From the NCBI RefSeq assembly GCF_954871325.1, contig NC_088776.1, positions 4,595,985-4,659,984 on the forward strand: 64,000 nucleotides of DNA, in the 5' to 3' direction. Shown here piece after piece: positions 60,401 through 64,000 of the stretch. Source of the stretch: Gordionus sp. m RMFG-2023. Its lineage: Eukaryota > Nematomorpha > Gordioida > Chordodea > Parachordodidae. The notes under the pieces are model-generated. The model saw only the letters and a program-made list of their open reading frames with translations, made no database searches and had not been told where the DNA came from. Within the stretch, counting starts at the first letter, position 1; every line of letters starts with the position of its first letter. The position numbers and the translations under genes are program-made.

Positions 60401-61102
60401 TGGAATTGGGGAAGGATGAAGATGGTTTTTCGGAGTGGGCTGACTTCGAACAAAAAGAATCGAACGCTGAATCAACCCTAGTATTTAAGCCGCCGGATTG
60501 TAATGTCGATATAGAAATTCGTGTAACGCCACCAAAAAAATCGCTAAAGTGGAACGAATCTTTACTCAATACCGATGATAACCCGGCAAATTCGCCAGAT
60601 CCGGACGATTTAGCCGATAAAGACGGATACTTTACACCGAAGGAAAGTCTGACCGATATGGATGTGCTAGAAATCGATTCCAGAACGAATAAAAAAAGCC
60701 TTTCCAAATACAAAACCCGGAAACGGGGCTCTTTATTTCCCCCTTCCTCCTCTTCGGAAACGGTCGTAACCTCCGTCGGTCTCCCCGAGACCGAATCGGC
60801 TTGTTACTTCGTTCAGATAACTTCGGCCCTTATCCATTGCCACTTCAAACTCAACGTGGCCCACCGAGATCTCAAATTGGATAACGTCATCGTTTTTAAA
60901 CCCCCCGTTGCCAGAGCCAATATCTACACAAATGACCCGATTACACACAGCACCATCTTCGCGCATTGTAAATTGACCGACTTTGGGCTGAGCGCGGTTT
61001 GCGGATCCGAAGTCGACGGCTTAAAGGGCACTCCTTGCGGTACTTTAATATATACCGCTCCGGAAATATTGCTCGGGGAGAGATATGATCCTAAATTGGC
61101 CG
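57242..61102 (+). CDS. divergent CAMK-group kinase with acidic insert, partial gene (two exons)
   Basis: Exons 57242-57477 and 60183-61102 join in phase 2, giving HPCVIR then LFEVVQTSSHC and 385 residues. Lys52 (TVAIKM), Asp308 (VAHRDLKLDN), Asp345 (TDFG) and TAPEILLGERYD are present, so catalysis is plausible. The glycine loop is degenerate (LGSVAHSTV, one Gly instead of three). About 173 acidic, Ser/Pro-rich residues (108-280) sit between DLRGYLNS and ACYFVQITSAL, the helix D-E junction. A ~20-residue insert lies before the DFG strand. A phase-1 donor after GCCG at 61103 would supply the D-x-W Asp from a later exon that I cannot find. Closest in style to SNRK and other AMPK-related kinases. 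Orthology is unassigned and a pseudogene is not excluded. Confidence 0.78.
57478..60182 (+). other. intron of the divergent kinase (2.7 kb)
   Basis: GTTAAT to AACACAG. Contains a GC-richer patch at 58230-58430 with a 66-codon frame of no known family and another GC-rich patch at 58495-58720 (CACCCGC-type words). No exon recognised. Confidence 0.65.
60183..61102 (+). CDS. divergent kinase exon 2: hinge, acidic insert, C-lobe start
   Basis: Starts in phase 2 with LFEVVQTSSHCCLVMELGDT, the strand 4-5 and hinge region. The ATG at 60226 is therefore an internal Met. The acidic insert contains runs such as EENEDVEEGEVE and DDNPANSPDPDDLADKDG. The catalytic and DFG loops follow, ending after YDPKLA. 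Base composition is coding-like throughout, with no stop in 920 bases. Confidence 0.85.
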
Positions 61103-62109
61103 GTTTTTATTTCTTACATATATAACGTTGATTGGCCCATTTTTTATTTTTTTCTACAATTTATCCTCAGAAACCTCACCCTCAATTCCCCTAAAGTTGT
61201 TAAAATCTGTGCGTCTTGATATAAAAATATTTTATCCTTACATATATTTATATGAAAAGTATCTGTACCATATTTTTAACTGTATCGGTGGTACCTATTT
61301 ACAGGCACATTTTGCCCACAATACACTATGAATTTTTAGATGTATTATTGATACTAATGAAAAGGAAACAACATATTGTCAGCAAATTTTTCAAACTTGA
61401 TTGGACTTGGCTTCAAATGCCATAAATTTATTTTTTAAAAAAGGAATTGACAACGATTAGTCAAGTCTTCAAATGATACTAATCTAGACCTAATAAAAAA
61501 CAATTGTTTTCAAAATTATAATAAAATGTAACTTAATTTTAATCTGTGTCTACTTACATTTTTAGGTCATTTATCTATATCTAAATTTAGATATGTATAT
61601 GTTTCTAAATAAATTTGAAAAGTATCTTTTGACAACTGACTCCCACAGGGAAAATCGATTTTTAGAGATTTAAACCCCAAATTCAAGGGGCCCACAGGAA
61701 TATTTTTTGTGTTTGTGATAGAGGGCATTATAATGATACTTTTCTGTGATTGGTCCCTTTGATTATCATTTAAATCAGCCCGTAAAATATCAAAATTACT
61801 TGATATTTTTTTTAAAAAAATAAATCTTATTAAATATTACGAATCGCGCTTTTGGAGACGCATGTCACACAATAACCGAACCTTATAGCGAGGTTCAAGA
61901 ATTGATTTATTTAAACTCACTCCCAATCCTGCTCTTAGCAAAGTTTTGAAATCGAGACATATCTAGAAAATTTGAACAACCCTAAGAATCTCTTTTTATA
62001 ATGAGTAATGATCTGTAGCATTAAACTTTATTGATTTTTATGTGTTTTATTTAAAGATTAGATAACGTTGTAATTTTAGACTTGTATGCACAAAAAATTT
62101 AATGATTTT
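61103..62109. other. AT-rich DNA, probably intron of the divergent kinase
   Basis: Scanned for a D-x-W exon; none found. Nothing else recognised. Confidence 0.5.
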
Positions 62110-62276
62110 TTGAAGCGTTATATGGTCTAGTCGGTTCAGTACGTATATCGCAATTAGATGGTTCTGGGTTCGAATCCAGCATGGGGTCATGTTTTTTTTT
62201 CTTAAGTCAATTTGGTGATTTATTCCTTGGGAAGGGATAACGATATATAGTAGATCAGACTTGACCACGTGATTTC
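62110..62276 (+). mobile_element. tRNA-derived SINE, copy 2
   Basis: TGGTCTAGTCGG (A-box like, 62127-62138) and GGGTTCGAATCC (B box with a CTGG/CCAG stem, near 62165-62180) are spaced as in tRNA genes. The acceptor arms do not pair, so it is not a functional tRNA. A ~90-base body follows and ends in GACTTGACCACGTGATT, shared with the SINE at 15966-16088. Confidence 0.62.
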
Positions 62277-62902
62277 GTCAATATATATAAAACAGATGGG
62301 TTCTTATTGCTATTTAATAAAATTTTGGTCATCGTTTAGCAAGTGATCTAACGTCATATAATCATTACCCTTTTATAATTTCCACTTTGAATGCAAGTTC
62401 AACCTAATTTACATATATGTTAGAGTCATGCAAGGTCTGGCCAGGCGTTAACATCAATAAAAATGTAGGCACGGCACGTGATTCGTAAATGTCATATTCC
62501 CTTTCCCATTTCTTTTAATGGCTAACCCGTTTATATAAATGTATATCTTAGAATTCGCAGTTAATTTTTTTTCAATGCGCATCACATAAGCATCTTGGAA
62601 TATCGATATTAACATTAAAAACTTGTTATAAAACAGAATTATTGTAAGAGGGGGGAGTGGGGGGTGTCAGAATTGGAATCTATCAAAAATATGTTATGTA
62701 TCGGATCGGCAAAAATATCTTATAAACCGATCCAAAACATAAGTGCTCATCTCATTTGCCGATGTCTGACTCTTCCTTAATATATATTTTTAAAGCGATT
62801 TCCCAAACAGAACGTTTTTTTTTGAAAGCGGTTTTTGAGGAATGTTTCCGGTAAATTTTTGTTTTTATTTTAAAAATTTAATGGCTATCTTATGGTCATT
62901 CC

Positions 62903-63225
62903 AATGACATATAATAGTACCTAGACTGACGATGCGTTCATAATAATGCACTTGAAAGCGTCGTTGAATGCAAATCAGCTGGACCCGCCATTTTGGTAAC
63001 CCGTGTAGTAATTATTCTCGTGTTAAAAACTACTATTTAACTTGCTAACTTGCTTCCTTAATTATCTCGATGATCAGGCAATTCTTTAATGAAGTTTGCG
63101 TCAGACATAGGAATGAATTGGCCTCTCTTTTATAATTTTTAATAATTATATGGGTAACCAAAATGGCGTCCCCAGCTGTTTTTTATTGATATACACTTTT
63201 AATAAACTCGTCGTCAGTCTAATTG
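62903..63225. repeat. MULE-like MITE, family 2, complete with 9-bp target duplication
   Basis: A 323-bp palindromic element: AATGACATATAATAGTACCT at the left, CTAGACTGACGATGCGTTCA next, GCTGGACCCGCCATTTTGGT and its rough inverse ACCAAAATGGCGTCCCCAGC in opposite arms, and TCTAATTG at the right end. GGTCATTCC flanks both sides exactly (62894-62902 and 63226-63234). A 9-bp duplication points to Mutator-like elements. Confidence 0.88.
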
Positions 63226-63334
63226 GGTCATTCCTAGATATGCTTGCAAGGTTCGAGAATTTTCTAAATTTGTTTATTTATTATTTTTGTAAAATGTTAT
63301 ATTTTTATTATTTTAGATTATTTTGTGAATATGG

Positions 63335-63475
63335 CTGAAATACTACAAATATCAATTTAAAGATACTACAAAAGTATCTGGCTAAAATACTAATTAATAT
63401 GAAATAAAGGTACTACAAAAGTATCTAGTTAAAATACTAATGAATATGGATTAAAAATACTACAATAACGATACA
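63335..63475. repeat. short tandem repeat, ~47 bp unit
   Basis: ACTACAAAAGTATCT and AAAATACTAATKAATATG alternate two to three times with slight changes. Confidence 0.65.
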
Positions 63476-64000
63476 TTTCATTCTAATATCGGCGCATCCC
63501 TTAAATATCACAATTTAAAAAAAAAATTTATAATAAGAAAGTAGGAAAATATTTATATTTTTCCATTTTCATTATATTTTATATATTTATTTTTGTAATA
63601 ATTAAATGAAATAAGATGAAACATCCATTTTTAGTTTATTGCTGAATATTATTTTAATGAATAAACATTTTCAAAAATAGAGAATAAAATAAATATTATT
63701 AAGTTTTGACATTTTCTTCCCTAATTAGCTTCTTTTTTTAAAAATAAAAAAATTTGGGCCGTCAAGGACCGGACCTAGATCTAACAAAAAAATAAATTAG
63801 GACCGGTAAAGGGGATTCGGGCTAAAAAATTGATTTTGCGGGTTATGGGGTATAATAACCCACCTAAATTATATCTCACCACCATCTTGATATTTATATA
63901 TTATCATTTAAAAATTGGTTTTTTTTAAAAACTACAAGAAAAGCATTTTAAAAAAAAATGTCGCTTTAAACATAGATTATCCGCCCCCATGAAATTCAAG
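63476..64000. other. AT-rich DNA with a GGCC patch
   Basis: GGGCCGTCAAGGACCGGACC at 63758-63777 and GGACCGGTAAAGGGG at 63801-63815 resemble the other dispersed GC-rich patches. No gene seen. Confidence 0.4.

Noticed and set aside
60259-60966. Minus-strand frames opposite the divergent kinase exon 2
   Set aside because: Shadows of the plus-strand exon; the sense frame carries kinase motifs.
61103-61125. Natural C-terminus of the divergent kinase at the stop after 61102
   Set aside because: The frame would end before the D-x-W and remaining C-lobe; a phase-1 donor exactly at the family's next codon makes an intron more likely.
62110-62190. tRNA gene
   Set aside because: The A and B boxes and T-arm are present but the acceptor arms do not pair and the tail matches a SINE copy elsewhere.

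Overview
The window is a very AT-rich (roughly 70-75% A+T by eye) piece of animal nuclear genome. The main evidence is a doublecortin-like kinase (two DCX domains joined to a CaMK-type kinase), an architecture typical of metazoans. It is split into at least 14 coding exons with GT-AG introns of about 110 bases to 6.9 kb. The standard stop codons are used. I cannot name the species; an invertebrate with an AT-rich, transposon-laden genome fits. No operons, bacterial signals, CRISPR arrays, rRNA or true tRNA genes were seen, and no LTR retroelement, Polinton or viral fossil was recognised.

Layout. 1-2632 (minus): the 5' part of a LINE with an apparently intact endonuclease plus reverse transcriptase frame running off the left edge. 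2.6-24.8 kb: mostly non-coding, AT-rich DNA carrying several families of small inverted-repeat transposons, tRNA-derived SINEs, homopolymer and pyrimidine tracts, a possible last exon of a rhodopsin-type GPCR (3.7 kb) and a weak LINE relic (17.5 kb). 24,878-44,043 (+): the doublecortin-like kinase gene, predicted protein 1219 residues. 46,716-47,397 (+): the first coding exon of an SNRK kinase. 48,067-52,040, inside the SNRK intron: a 4-kb palindromic DNA transposon built of ~307-bp tandem units, flanked by a perfect 8-bp target duplication. 57,242-61,102 (+): two exons of a divergent kinase with a degenerate glycine loop and a ~170-residue acidic insert. 61.1-64 kb: non-coding, with one SINE and one MULE-like MITE.

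Three CAMK-group kinase genes thus lie head to tail on one strand. The SNRK exon and the divergent kinase are both cut at the same codon by a phase-1 intron, which suggests a shared ancestry. The 3' exons of both are not visible here.

The most unusual things are the giant hairpin transposon with ACGCGT-bearing repeats inside a kinase intron, the insertion that splits the first doublecortin domain, and the divergent insert-bearing kinase. Exon boundaries were deduced by eye from reading frame, splice dinucleotides and protein family alignment from memory; no search or RNA evidence was available.
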